The notes under the pieces: generated by a model
The model's database searches: none
What the model saw: only the letters and a program-made list of their open reading frames with translations
Told to the model about the DNA's origin: nothing
Made by a program: the position numbers and the translations under genes
Shown here: piece by piece, positions 9,461 through 19,839 of the stretch
How the letters are laid out: every line of letters starts with the position of its first letter
Numbering within the stretch: position 1 is the first letter of the stretch
Source of the DNA: Ovis canadensis
Lineage: Eukaryota; Chordata; Mammalia; Artiodactyla; Bovidae
DNA length: 64,000 nucleotides
NCBI RefSeq assembly: GCF_042477335.2
Contig: NC_091255.1
Span: 21,616,501-21,680,500 of the forward strand
Direction of reading: 5' to 3'

Positions 9461-9880
9461 AGGACTTCCCTGGTGGTCCAGTGGTTAACAGTCCCCCTTG
9501 CAATGTAGGGGGCTTCCCTGGTAGCTTAGACAGGAAAGAATCTGCCTGCAGTGAGGGAGACCCAGGTTCGATCCCTGAGTCGGGAAGATCCCCTGGGGAA
9601 GGGCATGGCAACCCACTCCAGTATTCTTGCCGGGAGAATTCCGCGGACAGAAAAGCCTGCAGGGCTACAGCCCACGGGGTCGCAAGGAGTCAGGCATGAC
9701 TGAGCCACTAGCGCTTTTACTTGCAACGCAGGGGACGTGGGTTTGATCTCTGGTCAGGGAACGAAGATCTCTCAAGCTGCGGGGCACCTAATCCCGTGCG
9801 TCCCAACTACAGAGAAGCCTGTGTGCCTGGAGAAGCCCACTCATCACAACAAAGAACCAGTGCAGCCAAATGAAAATGAG
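9461..9880 (+). mobile_element. CHR-type SINE, split by a Bov-tA
   Basis: The head (9461-9510, AGGACTTCCCTGGTGGTCCAG) and the remainder (9720-9880, 'ggacgtgggtttgatctctg' onward to 'gaaccagtgcagcca') form one CHR element. A Bov-tA occupies 9511-9719. The break is inside the tRNA-like region. Confidence 0.85.
9511..9719 (+). mobile_element. Bov-tA SINE nested in CHR
   Basis: A complete Bov-tA from GGCTTCCCTGGTAGCTTAG to 'catgactgagccactag'. Direct repeats CTTGCAATGTAGGG (9497-9510) and CTTGCAACGCAGGG (9720-9733) mark the duplicated CHR target, with two changes since insertion. Confidence 0.9.
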
Positions 9881-10035
9881 TGTTTTTTAAAAATGAGACC
9901 GTGAACGTTTATCGCTTAACCCATGGTCCGTAGGTAACCCAGAGCCGGCGGCGTCCCTTCACTGGGGAATTGAAAGTTCAAATACAAAGCGTCAGAACCA
10001 GAAGGAAGAGCCTGAAACACCTTGTTTGCCTTCTT

Positions 10036-10176
10036 ATGGGCTGCTGCTGCTGCTGCTAAGTCGCTTCAGTTGTGTCCGACCCTGTGCGACCCCATAGACG
10101 GCAGCCCACCAGGCTCCTCCGCCCATGGGATTTTCTAGGCAAGAGTACTGGAGTCGGATACCATTGCCTTCTCCAA
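10036..10176 (-). mobile_element. Bov-A monomer SINE
   Basis: CTG triplets, 'aagtcgcttcagttgtgtcc' and 'accattgccttctcc' define one Bov-A monomer in minus orientation. Confidence 0.9.
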
Positions 10177-10194
10177 CTCTTACGGGCTAGAGTG

Positions 10195-10265
10195 ATGGAA
10201 AATGAGGCCCGTGGAAGAGAAGTGACTCGTACAAGGTCACACATCAAGTTGGGGCTGGGCTAGGA
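10195..10265 (-). mobile_element. MIR fragment
   Basis: A short MIR complement: 'aaaatgaggcccgtgg', 'gaagtgactcgtacaaggtc' and 'gttggggctgggctagg'. It may have been separated from its other half by the adjacent Bov-A. Confidence 0.45.
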
Positions 10266-10512
10266 CTGACGGGCTCAGTGACCCACGCCCTTGCTCTTTC
10301 AGGGTCCTGAGGACAGTCTGGGCCTTTGGGGAGAGCAGCCGACCCTCTTTCCCACGAGGAGAAGCGTCAGCCTGAAATTTCTATCTCTGTGGGGGCTGTG
10401 AGCTCCAAGTCCTCCCTCCCCGGGCAGAGTGAGACCTAGCTCCCGACCCCCATCGGGGTGAGGGGCTCAGACAGCCTCAGTCTGCCAACCTGGCCACCTC
10501 CTCCTGAGCAGA

Positions 10513-10788
10513 GCTGCTGCTGCTGCTAAGTCGCTTCAGTCGTGTCCGACCCTGTGCAACCCCAGAGATGGCAGCCCACCAGGCTCCCCCGTCCCTGGGA
10601 TTCTCCAGGCAAGAACACTGGAGTGGGTTTCCATTTCCCTCTCCAATGCATGAAAGTGAAAAGTGAAAATGAAGTCACTCAGTCGTGTCTGACTCCTAGC
10701 GACCCCATGGACTGCAGCCTACCAGGCTCCTCCGCCCGTGGGATTTGCCAGGCAAGAGTACTGGAGTGGGGTGCCATTGCCTTCTCCG
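10513..10788 (-). mobile_element. Bov-A2 dimeric SINE
   Basis: Two Bov-A monomers (about 10513-10640 and 10665-10788) are joined by the linker ATGCATGAAAGTGAAAAGTG. This dimer plus the triplet end is the hallmark of Bov-A2, a bovid-lineage element, and supports the species call. Confidence 0.95.
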
Positions 10789-10929
10789 CAGAGCAGAGCA
10801 GTGCCCTACAATTAGGAAGGCTGTATTTGCCTCAGCACCGGCCCGACCAGCCCATGAAAGCCATGAGGAACCCCGCAGGTGGCCAGGGGGAGGACAGGCC
10901 CCATGGTGCTTAATAGGACCTAATCTCCT

Positions 10930-11165
10930 CCAGCGTTGTCAGAAATGAAAATGAAAACAGCCGCGATTTTGTGGTTTAAAAATTAGCATGTGTGCCTACA
11001 TGGTAAACCCCTGGCCTGCATTACCATACAGATTTATCCCAGGCCCAGCACGCGGCCAAAATATGTAATTACACACAGACTCAGGGTGGCAACGTTGCTC
11101 CTCTTCCCCATCTATGTAATATGGGTTTTTCAAAATGAGAGCTCCGTCTGGAATTTTGTGAGGGC
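10930..11165. promoter_or_regulatory. Candidate conserved non-coding element
   Basis: AT-rich, non-repetitive sequence with AAATTAGCATG, ATATGTAATTACAC (about 11059) and CTATGTAATATGGG (about 11112). It is flanked by SINEs on both sides but not itself interrupted. The regulatory call is inference. Confidence 0.3.
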
Positions 11166-11176
11166 CTGTATCATGA

Positions 11177-11386
11177 AGGGGGCTTCCTTCCAAGAATCCA
11201 CCTGCCAGTGCAGGAGACACAGAAGACAGGGGTTCGATCCCTGGGTCGGGAAGGTCCCCTGGAGGAGGTGATGGTAACCCACTCCAGTATTCTTGCTGGA
11301 AAAATCGCATGAACAGAGGAGCCCCGAGGGCTCTAGTCCATGGGTTCGAAAAGAGTCGGACACAGCTGACTGAGCACACACACATT
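11177..11386 (+). mobile_element. Bov-tA SINE
   Basis: The head GGGGGCTTCCTTCCAAGAATC is slightly damaged. The box GGGGTTCGATCCCTGGGTCG is well kept and the tail ends 'gtcggacacagctgactgag'. Confidence 0.85.
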
Positions 11387-11569
11387 TTATCAGGGATGCT
11401 GCTGGTGATGGATTTGGGAAGAGGGAGGGTCTCAACCTGATCACCAGTATGTGAAGAGGGGGTACACAGATGTGTCTGTCAACTGGAGAGCCACCTCCCT
11501 GGGCCAGGGGAAAGGAAGGCAGGGAAGGGAAAGCTTTACTAAAAATCACTGTGCTGACCATGCTGTAGG

Positions 11570-11730
11570 TCCCACCCAGTGCTCCCACGCGCATTCTCTC
11601 CTTTCATCTGCCCAGGAAGCCCGAGAAGATTGTATCTTTATCCCCACTTGAAAGATGAGGAAACTGAGGCTGGTAAATGGTGAAGCCCAAGATTCCAACT
11701 CATGTCTCCAGAGTCTACGCTCTTTCCAAA
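11570..11730 (-). mobile_element. MIR SINE remnant
   Basis: 'tatctttatccccacttgaa', 'gatgaggaaactgaggctgg' and 'gtctacgctctttcc' follow the MIR complement. Confidence 0.65.
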
Positions 11731-12006
11731 GGGCTACATATGGCCCCCAACCTCACTAGGCTGCCTTCATCTTACCAGTGACCTTAGCTGAAGTCATTGC
11801 GGAAGGATGGGGTGATGGATGCGGGAAAGTAGGCCAACGTTCAACCATGAAGATTTGAAGGGCGATCGGGGTCTTCACGTTGGGAACTGGTGGTAGGAAG
11901 ACAGTGCGACAGAGGCCCCAGCTATTAGCACAGAAACTGACACACGGTAGACATAACAAATGAATAGCTGATGAATGGACCAAAGCCCTAAAAGAAACAG
12001 CGGTTC
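11731..12006. other. Unique or L2-like sequence
   Basis: 'acaaatgaatagctgatgaa' near 11957 hints at an L2 3' end, but nothing firmer can be said. Confidence 0.3.
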
Positions 12007-12332
12007 AGGGCTTCCCTGGGGACTTCAGCGGTAAAGAACCCACCTGCCGATGCAGGAGACTTGGGTTTGATCCCTGGTCCGGAAAGATCCCACAGGCCTT
12101 GAGCAATCCAGCCTGTGTGCCACAACTATTGAGCTTGTGCTCAAGAGCCCTCGAGGTGCACCTACTAAAGCCTGCATGTCCTAGAGCCCTGGTCTGCAGC
12201 AAGAGAAGCCGCCACAATGAGAAGCTCCCACAACACAACTAGAGTAGCCCCCGCTTGCCACAACTGGAGAAATCCCTGTGCAGCAACAAGGACCTGCCAC
12301 AGCCAAAAATAAGTAAATAAATATAAAGAAAA
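12007..12332 (+). mobile_element. CHR-type SINE, full length
   Basis: The complete order of a CHR element is visible: tRNA head, GGGTTTGATCCCTGG box, the repeated 'actactgagc' type segments, 'gaagccgccacaatgagaag', 'agtagcccccgcttgcc' and a TAAATAAAT tail. Confidence 0.9.
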
Positions 12333-12336
12333 GCAA

Positions 12337-12790
12337 ACTTTGAAATCAGTGTCTTTATTCAATATTGGGTGATGGACAATGTCAAGATACTGCGAGAAAA
12401 GAATAAACCAACATCCCCCAAGTGGGATCAATGTCTCCATCCGGAATTGGGTAGGAAGGGGAGTCGACATTCCAATGGAGGGATCAATACTCCAATGAAG
12501 ATTCGGTTGAGGTAATCAGTGTCCCATGTGGGGATCAATGTCCCAATACAGAGTTGGTTGAGGAGAATCAATATCCCACCATAGGGATGGGTAAGGGAAG
12601 CAACATCCCAACGTAGAGATTGATGCCCCGATTCCGTCAGTTAAAAAGAATCAATGTCCCAATATCAGGATCAATGGCAGTCAGTGTTCTACAAAGATGA
12701 GCATGACAGTCCACGCCCCCATATGAGATCCACGATGGCCAAAGCTCCACTCTAGGGGTGGACGGAGGTTCATGTCCCAGTATAGATGAC
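12337..12790 (+). repeat. Degenerate tandem array, ~26/52-bp unit
   Basis: A motif close to ATCAATGTCCCAAT recurs about every 20-33 bp, with 'gggatcaat' unit starts at 12424, 12480 and 12531 and a related GGGATGGG at 12584 (steps 56, 51, 53). The exact 14-mer occurs at 12534-12547 and 12650-12663. Variants lie near 12483, 12514, 12567, 12598 and 12620, with weaker ones towards both ends. It begins 4 bp after a CHR tail. Confidence 0.65.
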
Positions 12791-13195
12791 AGCTTGCCAA
12801 CATGGAGAACAATAGAGTAGCTATCCATGACTTCTACTTCCCTAGGGGGCTTTTCCTTCTCTTATTTGCTCTAAAGGGACAGTTCCCAGGCTCCCTGGCC
12901 CTTTTGACCCTCTGGCTCAGTCTTCCATGGGAGAAAAGTTGAGAATGGGATCAGTATTCTGCCGGCAACATGGTCCAGCCTGGTTATGCACAGCAGTTCC
13001 CCTTGGAAGTCTCCCATTCTCTCGTCTTTCTCCAGAGCCAGCTTGCAAGTGTGTGCAGAGAACCCCACCAGCCTGGGAGAGGCTTCCTAGTTCACAGAGA
13101 TTATTGCCTGCAGGGAGACCAGGCCTTGGTCTGTCCAAGGCTCAGCACAAATCAATAGTAGGTAACATACAGCCACAACCAGTTGGTTCTCGCCT
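12791..13195. other. Unique intergenic sequence
   Basis: No repeat or gene is recognised in this ~400-bp stretch. Confidence 0.4.
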
Positions 13196-13207
13196 CATTG
13201 GACTGGT

Positions 13208-13422
13208 GCGTGAGTGTGTGCTAAGTAGCTTCAGTCATGTCTGACTCTTTGCAACACTATGGACTGCAGCCCACCAGGGGATTCTCCAGGCAAGAATATA
13301 CTGGAGTGAGTTGCTGTGCTCTCCTCCAGGGGATCTTCCCCACCCAGGGACTGAACCCACGTCTCTTACATCTCCTGCATTGGCAGGCAGGTTCTTTACC
13401 ACTAGGGCCAGCTTGGAAGCCC
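13208..13422 (-). mobile_element. Bov-tA SINE with target duplication
   Basis: A minus-strand Bov-tA with a damaged head near 13422. Flanking repeats CATTGGACTGGT (13196-13207) and CATTGGACTGAT (13423-13434) differ at one position. Confidence 0.85.
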
Positions 13423-13479
13423 CATTGGACTGATACACATCCAAAAATCAGTCATCGTGTTATTTAACGTTACACCTGT

Positions 13480-13575
13480 CATCTGAACAATTGCCTCCCC
13501 CCATTTAACAGAAGGGAAAAGCGCGGCCCAGAAGAGCAAACTGACTGGCCGCAGAGAAGCAGCAGAGATGGGCGA
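13480..13575 (-). mobile_element. MIR fragment
   Basis: 'cccatttaacagaaggg' followed by 'gcccagaagagcaaactg' fits the MIR complement. It is short and diverged. Confidence 0.4.
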
Positions 13576-14500
13576 GAAGCATGATATCCTGTCTGCCAGC
13601 CCAACCCTTTTCCAGCCACATGAGGTTGACATGACCGAGGCCCCCCCACCCACTGTCATCACCCGCACCCTCTGCCCCCACTTAGATGTATTCTGGGAGT
13701 TAATCACACAGTTTAGGAAAGGGGGTTGAAAGCATTCCCCCATACCTTCACTTTCCTGCGTCTTCCCCATCACTCCTCTAACCCCTAGGAGCTGCGGGAC
13801 AGGACGAAGGTCCTTGTTGCTCTCCAAGATTGGAGATGTAGCTGCAGGGTGAGATGGGTAAGCCACACAGCCTTAGCCACCGCAGGGGCTTAAGGGGAGG
13901 GAGTGACTCTTCTGCTCAGACAAAGCCTGGCCGAGGCATCTGTCGGCTGACTCTTGTGTCTCGCAGCTGCTCAACAGTCAGACTCCAGGCAGGTGCCAGT
14001 TTGTGGAGGGAGGGGAACACGGCTGCACGTGCTCACATCCCACTTCCTCCTCTCACAGCCCCACACCCCCCACTGCACACGCACACGCAGGCAAGGCCTC
14101 CCGTTGCCCCTCCAGCCCCAAAAAGCCCACCCTGTGCCCCTGAGACCCAGCACTTTGGGGGCAGGACCCCCAGCCCTCACAACCTCCCTCCATGGACTCC
14201 TCATGCCGAGCCCACTGCCAGCTCCCTTGGGGACCTTTGCCCAGCCAAGGAGGAGCTCGGAGGAAGGGGGTGGTGTCTGGCGGGAGATGGGACCTTGTGC
14301 TCAATGGGATGTCTCTTCTTTAAGCTTCTCTGGCTGGGATCGGGGGCTTCCTGGAGACCTCCTAAGAAGCTGGAGGTGCCAATTCTTCCAACTGGAAAGG
14401 TGGGGAGGCCAGATACACAAGCTCACAGAGCTGGGCAGACATGGATGGAACAGTGGGAGAGCCCATGGTATTGTCAGACTAAGGGAAAAGAGCAGTGTGT
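13576..14500. other. Unique, C-rich intergenic sequence
   Basis: Two overlapping long plus-strand frames (13854-14756 and 13954-14961) and minus-strand ones all come from C-rich sequence and run into the CA repeat. There are no domains or splice-compatible conserved blocks, so they are not called genes. Confidence 0.45.
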
Positions 14501-14602
14501 GTGTGCGTGTGCCCAAACACACAGGCATATTTGCCCACATTTTTGTATATACACATGCGCGCGAACACCCAGACACACAGACACACAGACACACACACAC
14601 AC
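14501..14602 (+). repeat. CA-rich simple repeat
   Basis: Interrupted CA/ACAG repeats end in an ACACACAC run at about 14588-14602. Parts are GTGTGTGTGC on the same strand near 14496. Confidence 0.75.
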
Positions 14603-14679
14603 AGGGCTATGTGACAAGTTGGAAAAGTGTTTCAAGTGCCCAGTCAGAGCTCTGCACACTCCAACTTTTCAAAAAAATT

Positions 14680-14995
14680 TTTTTATTTACTTACATATTT
14701 ATTTATTTAAGTCACACTACCACCCTCACTCCCAATCTGAGCAGAAAAAAATTTAAGGCAGCGGAGACTCCTCCATTTAGGCAACTAATTGTAAAATCTA
14801 TTTTATTGTCCATATATTTTATCTTTAATTCTACGGGCAGAGGAGAATATGGTAAGGGCAGCAGGGGAGGGCGATGGATGGGGTGGGGGGTGGGTGGTGA
14901 GTGTTGCCCTGTCAAGAAGATGATGCAGGAGGAAAAGAATATTTCCCTGAAAGCTGCTTAGATGGAAAAAAAAATGTATAAATTTTATACGGGGA
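14680..14995. promoter_or_regulatory. AT-rich island, candidate non-coding element
   Basis: It contains ATTTATTTATTTAAG (about 14698), CAACTAATTGTAAAATC (about 14781), CATATATTTTATC and AAAATGTATAAATTTTATAC. It sits between CA-rich and CT-rich simple sequence. The function is inferred from motifs alone. Confidence 0.3.
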
Positions 14996-14999
14996 TGCT

Positions 15000-15170
15000 C
15001 CAAGCCCCTCCCTGGCGCGGTCCTCTTGACCTCTTCCTCCCCGCACCCAACCTCCCAGCCGCCCCTCTCTGCTCCTCCCTGCCTGCCCAGGCCTCCTCTT
15101 CTCCCCTTCCTCCCTCCCCTCACCCTCCCTTGAAGCCCCCGCCCCTCCCCAGGGCCCCTCCTCAGATGCA
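15000..15170 (+). repeat. Pyrimidine-rich tract
   Basis: About 170 bp is almost entirely C/T with short interruptions (CCCTCCCT-type words). It is low complexity rather than coding. Confidence 0.7.
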
Positions 15171-15440
15171 ATCCCCTTGCTGTAATTTCTGGGGGAATTG
15201 CTTCATCTCGGGTGCAGATATATTTGTGTCAAGGTGCAGCTGCACAGATAGCCTTCCTCTATGCATAGTAAGAGGGTTTCAGAAAGAGAGGTTGTGCCCA
15301 GAGCAAGGCCTTATCAGAGCAAGCTGCCTGCCATTTATCTGATTCCCCATCAAATAGGAAAACGGGCCTCAGGCTGCTGCTTCCACTTTCCTTGGGAAAG
15401 CCATGGGGGGAATAATAATTTACTCCAATCTTTTTGTTTC
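15171..15440. promoter_or_regulatory. Candidate conserved non-coding element
   Basis: Repeat-free sequence with TGCTGTAATTTCTGGGG, GCAGATATATTTGTGTC, AGGTGCAGCTGCAC (an E-box palindrome, about 15233) and GGGGAATAATAATTTAC. It stands out from GC-rich flanks. No coding frame is conserved within it. Confidence 0.35.
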
Positions 15441-16390
15441 CAGCACTCACCTTCAGCCTGACACAGCCCGGGGTCTCTCTACCACTCCCCCGCACGACCC
15501 TGCACCCAACACGACCGGCCTGGGAGTACCGATCCCCTCCAAGGCCCATCCCAGGACACCCCCAGAAATGCCCTTGCTGGTTGAGTGGACCTTCATAATG
15601 GATTGGCAGGAGCTGGAGAAGATACCCTTTGGCATCGAGGGGCGGTGGGGGGTAGCGTAGACACAGGGGAAGGGAGGCAGGGACCCAGCAGGGAGTGGGG
15701 GTGGGGAGGCTTGGCCTGGCTGCAGGGGGGCCTGGCTCCCTTCCCAGCCCCCACACACATGCAGATCCCCCACCAGCACTCACTCTGAGTGTGAGTGTGT
15801 GTGCCCGTATAGACAGGCGCACGCATGTGTCAGTCTCGACCCTGTGAGCATCCTTGTATGAGGACCTATCGGTGCCTTTATCTGCGTGTGTCTGTCCATC
15901 TGTGTCTGGGGCGGAGACGAATGGAGCACCGGGGGCAGTTTCTGTTCCATGAACTCGCGTCTCAGTTGTCAATCCCAACAGGCGAGAACCAGCTCGAGAG
16001 GGGATGCCAGGGACTGTGGGAAAGCAGAGGGGTGGGGGCAAGCCGCAGCGAGGGAGGGGTCCCAGCCGGCCTGGCGCGGTCATCCTGTCACCCTCCCCGG
16101 TGGAGCTGCTCCAGGGAGCAGCAGGCAGCCCATCTGGTCCAGGAGCCGCAGAGAGGTAGGCGCTGGGGAGGGGGCCGCTCCCCACAGGCCAGCCATAAAT
16201 CACAGTTATGGAGCCAGGGGGCAGGGGGTGGGCAGGGGCCAGGGGGCAGCTGCTGCGGCACACACGCAGGACCGGGCAGAGAGGCCAGGGTCAGGTGTGG
16301 CTGTAAATCGTCACCTAAATGCTTCCAAGCCGAGGCTAATCAGGCCGCAGTGACAGCACACACCCGGCCCAGCCCCACCGGGCCCTGGGG
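15441..16390. other. Unique GC-rich intergenic sequence
   Basis: The 334-aa minus-strand frame (15259-16263) and overlapping plus frames are low-complexity products of GC content. A GT/GC-rich word cluster lies at 15785-15920, and 16180-16340 holds CAGCCATAAATCACAG and GGCTAATCAGGCC. Confidence 0.4.
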
Positions 16391-16660
16391 GGCACACTCA
16401 TGTCTGCGCAAGCATATACACGCTCACAGATACGAAAGCACGCCTGCACAAGGCCTACCGACAGAGCTGTGTTCGCAAGGCACCACGCCTGGATACCTAA
16501 GGACACAGGTGCACACTCAGCTTCCTGTGGCCATGTATGCCTGTTCTCCCCCACACACACGGAAACAGTGCTGTACCCGTCTTCATTCACACCCACGGAC
16601 ATGGAGACGGCCTAAGACACTCCACATGGGCATACACACACACAGAGCTGAGCATGCAAA
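16391..16660 (-). repeat. Degenerate CA/ACAC-rich block
   Basis: Short ACAC, CACACA and CATACACAC words recur across ~270 bp with no exact unit. It resembles the GT-rich block at 2.6-3.5 kb in opposite orientation but is weaker. Confidence 0.45.
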
Positions 16661-16934
16661 GTACTAGGCAGACTGTACAACACTCAGAGCAAGCACAGCT
16701 CTGGGCCAAACACCCACAGGAAGAGAGGAACAGGAGAGGCAGATATGCCCGGCGGGTCCCAGCGTCTGGGTTCTCCCCCCAACCACCCCCTCGTCCTGGC
16801 TCCCCGGAACTAGGCCCCCATCCCATTCAGCAGTCTTTCAAAAGTCGGTCTCTCCTCTGCCCAGAGCTCACACTGCTCGCTCTCTCCCTCCCCCGGTGCT
16901 GGAGTCAGACTCATTTCATTCACCAGCATTTTTA

Positions 16935-17335
16935 ACAATTAATTTATTTATTTTGGCTGCGTTGGATCTTGGCTGCTGCAGTGAGCAGGGACTCCTCTCT
17001 AATTGCAGTGCGTGGGTTTCTCACTGAGGCGGCTTCTCTTGCTGCGGAGCACGGGTTCTAGAGTGAGGGCTCAGTAGCTGTGGTGCAGGGGCACATTTTT
17101 AAAAAGTTAAATGTGCCTTAATTTTTTAAACACCATTCTTGTTGAGAAGGGGGACAAAAAGAAGCAAATGTAGAAAAATATGGGAAAGCCTATTGAAAAT
17201 GTGTTCATTTCCCCAGTACCCCTCGACTCCCCCTTGCTCTGTGGTATGTGGAACCTTCCCCAGGCCAGGGATCAAACCCGTGTCCCCTGCACTGGCAGGT
17301 GGATTTGCAACCACTGGACCACCAGGAAAGCTCTC
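16935..17335 (-). mobile_element. CHR-type SINE, interrupted
   Basis: The minus-strand CHR tail and body (16935-17092, with TTATTTATTTTGGCTGCG and 'gcttctcttgctgcggagc') and head (about 17236-17335, 'cagggatcaaacccgtgtcc', 'accactggaccaccagg') are separated by ~140 bp that is not CHR sequence. Either an insertion or a local rearrangement broke the element. Confidence 0.75.
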
Positions 17336-17420
17336 ACCAGCGTTTATGTAGCGCTACTCTGCCCCAGGCTCTGTGCTAGGCTCTGGTGGTAAGATCCCTG
17401 CCCTCCAAAAGTTAGCAGAG
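17336..17420 (-). mobile_element. L2-like fragment
   Basis: 'ccaggctctgtgctaggctc' and 'agatccctgccctccaaa' resemble L2 3' sequence. Short and diverged. Confidence 0.35.
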
Positions 17421-18400
17421 AAGAGAGAGGAATGAGTCCTCAGTTACAGCTTGCTGCACAGAGAGCCTAACCCAGTGCTGCGGAGGCACGGAGGAGGAAC
17501 GTCCCCTCCAGAGTGGAAGAGGACAAGGAAGACGTTCTAGAAAAAGCCACATCCCAGCTGAGGACTAATGACCAGCGGAAGCTTGTCAGTTGGAGAAGTG
17601 GAGCAGAAGAGAGGAATTCCCACCCACTCCAACCCGCACCCTCAAAGCATGACCCATCGTTAGCAGTGGGCACCTGCTGGAGGGAACAAAATAAGCCATT
17701 AAGCAAGTGCCGTGCCCCCACGAGGCACCCACCTTGGGGACGTGATGCCGGCAGTGAGAACCAGTGAACCTCCTCACCTGGACCCCACTGGGACACCCAG
17801 TTTCATTTCCCAGTGTTTCCCAAGGGACTTTTGCACTGATGCAGGGAGAGAACTGATAATTGGACCAAGTCTTCCTAGCAGGTGCCACAATCAGCTCATA
17901 TACAGGGTGAGGATGGGGGTGCTCATGAGGGGGATAGTCGGCCGTGCCCACTGAACCTCGGGACGGGGCCCTGAGCCCTCTCACTTAGCCCTGTTCACTT
18001 TGAAAACCTGCTCCATGTAGCTCTCTGAGTTCCAGGGAGCCCTTCCTAGGACCAGCGGTGGAGAGGGAGTTGAAATCAGGACTCTGGAACCTGCCCCCCA
18101 CCCCCAGGCTCAATGCAACCATTTATCTGCTTGCCCTATTGGACTTCCAAACAGGACCTAATTGAACAAAGGACTCCATGTGTGAAAACCATTAATCCAT
18201 AGGACGAAATCCAAAGTCAGCTGGGCATTCAGTACCCTCCCCAGCCTCGCTCCCGTGACGCAGACTGACGGTCTCTGCCCGGCCCCGGGCACCACCCAAC
18301 TCCCCTCATCCCTCCAGCCTCTCCTTGCCCATCAGCCCCACCCACCCCAGACCCCCACCCCTTCCAGTCAAACTCTACCTCATCATTTTCATTTTTATTT
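17421..18400. other. Mostly unique intergenic sequence
   Basis: Possible L2-like words occur around 17480-17600; otherwise nothing is recognised. 18270-18370 is C-rich. Confidence 0.35.
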
Positions 18401-18404
18401 TAAA

Positions 18405-18545
18405 TATTCCTGAGTGCCTGCAACACAGCAATAGTCACATGGGCATGTTTCATTTCCTTTATAAAATTCTGGGAAGTGTAGCCTCATTTCACTAGTGAGG
18501 AGACGGAGTCTCAGAGACCTTAAATAATCTGTTCAAGGTTATGGT
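18405..18545 (-). mobile_element. MIR SINE remnant
   Basis: 'gcctcatttcactagtgagg', 'agacggagtctcagagacc' and 'taaataatctgttcaaggtt' follow the MIR complement. Confidence 0.55.
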
Positions 18546-19070
18546 CACCTTGGGAAAGGCAAGGGAGAGGTCACTCTAGGGCAACGTGAGCCTCTAAGCA
18601 CAGGATCCGGGGTCCTTTCTTCCCTCTCACCCCAGAGTGGCAGCGGAACAAAGCAAGAAGGAATGGGTTTGGAGGCAGGGGTGGGGTGGCCAGTGACTAG
18701 AAGGACGAAGAAGAAGTACTGGGGAAGCGTATGGACTGAAACCACCCACCTGGCCAGGCATCACAGGAACCATTTGTGTGAGTTATTTTACGACAGGCAG
18801 TCCTGGTAAGGAACGTGGAACTAACAAGCCACCACCAACCGGAAGAGTTTGAGAAAGGTCAAAAGGAGACGCCACATTTCCTTCCACCTCCCAGAATCCT
18901 CCTCGCTGGTGCCCATCTTGGCTGAGCGATGCATGCACCACCAGGGAGGACCCTGAGTCAGAATGATTGGACAGAGACAGCCCAGAAACTAATCCCATCC
19001 CCATAAAACCCAAGGCTGCAAGCACACGGCTGAGCTGTTCTCCTGGGTTCTCTTAACCTACCGTCCTCCG
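18546..19070. other. Unique intergenic sequence
   Basis: No gene or repeat recognised. Confidence 0.4.
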
Positions 19071-19075
19071 CCCAG

Positions 19076-19211
19076 GTGCTGCTGCTGCTGCTAAGTCACT
19101 TCAGTCGTGTCCGACTCTTCGTGACCCCATGGACTGCAGCCCACCAGGCTTCTCCGTCCATGGGATTCTCCAGGCAAGAGTACTGGAGTCGGGTGCCATC
19201 GCCTTCTCCGC
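19076..19211 (-). mobile_element. Bov-A monomer SINE
   Basis: CTG triplets, 'aagtcacttcagtcgtgtcc' and 'gccatcgccttctcc' give a single Bov-A monomer. Confidence 0.9.
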
Positions 19212-19526
19212 CACCCAGGTGCACCTTCCCAATAAAGTCTCTTGCTTTGCCAGCACGTGTGTTTCCTCAGACAATTTATTTCTGAGTGTTAGACAAGAGT
19301 CCACTCTCAGGCCCTGGAAGGGGCCCCCTTTCCTGAAACAGAGGAGCCAGGCATCCTCAGAAGTAGAGTCTTGGCTGAGGACTGGGGACCTCCGGGGCAG
19401 TTGTTGCTGGGGGGCGGGGGGTGCTTGTAGGTCACATTTTCATAAATGGAGGCTGTTTGCATCTTCAGGCTTGCCTTGTCTCCTGACTTGATGGGGTGGC
19501 TTTTGGAGGCCAGGCATCTTTGCTTT

Positions 19527-19603
19527 CAATTCAGTTCAGTTTAGTCGCTCAGTCGTGTTCGACTCTTTGCGACCCCATGAATCGCAGCACGCCAGGCCTC
19601 CCT
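19527..19603 (-). mobile_element. BovB/Bov-A terminal fragment
   Basis: 'caattcagttcagtttagtc', 'gctcagtcgtgttcgac' and 'gaccccatgaatcgcagcac' are the complement of the shared BovB 3' end. The element stops after ~75 bp, which is a severe 5' truncation. Confidence 0.8.
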
Positions 19604-19674
19604 GTGCTTTAGAGAGGCAGGAAAGGAGAGAAGGAGAAAAGAGAGCAGAAGCTCGGGGTTCTCAGTCATGGTTC

Positions 19675-19785
19675 TGAACTACTTGAAGTCTGTTTGCCCA
19701 TTTCCTAAATGGAGATAATAATAGCATCTGTCCAAGATTGTGGAGAAAATTAAATGTGACTGTGCCAGGAGCCTGCACATAGCAG
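19675..19785 (+). mobile_element. MIR fragment
   Basis: 'gcccatttcctaaatggaga', 'taataatagcatctg' and 'gaaaattaaatgtgac' follow the MIR 3' part. Confidence 0.5.
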
Positions 19786-19809
19786 ACACCACCCCCCTTC
19801 CCGCCCTGC

Positions 19810-19839
19810 CCAACACACACACACACACACACACACACA
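19810..19839 (+). repeat. (CA)n microsatellite
   Basis: A pure CA run of about 29 bp. Confidence 0.9.

Noticed and set aside
10036..10176. tRNA-like boxes (GTTCGATCC words) throughout the window
   Set aside because: All occur inside CHR, Bov-tA or MIR SINEs. None has the flanks and fold expected of an independent tRNA gene.
12337..12790. Spaced repeats resembling a CRISPR array
   Set aside because: The genome is mammalian, the units are diverged and the intervening sequence is not spacer-like or of constant length.
13854..14961. Two overlapping 300-335-aa plus-strand frames
   Set aside because: C-rich sequence that runs into a CA repeat and AT-rich island; no domain and mutually exclusive frames.
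15259..16263. 334-aa minus-strand frame
   Set aside because: Low-complexity Pro/Gly/Ser content, no domain, and it crosses a candidate non-coding element.
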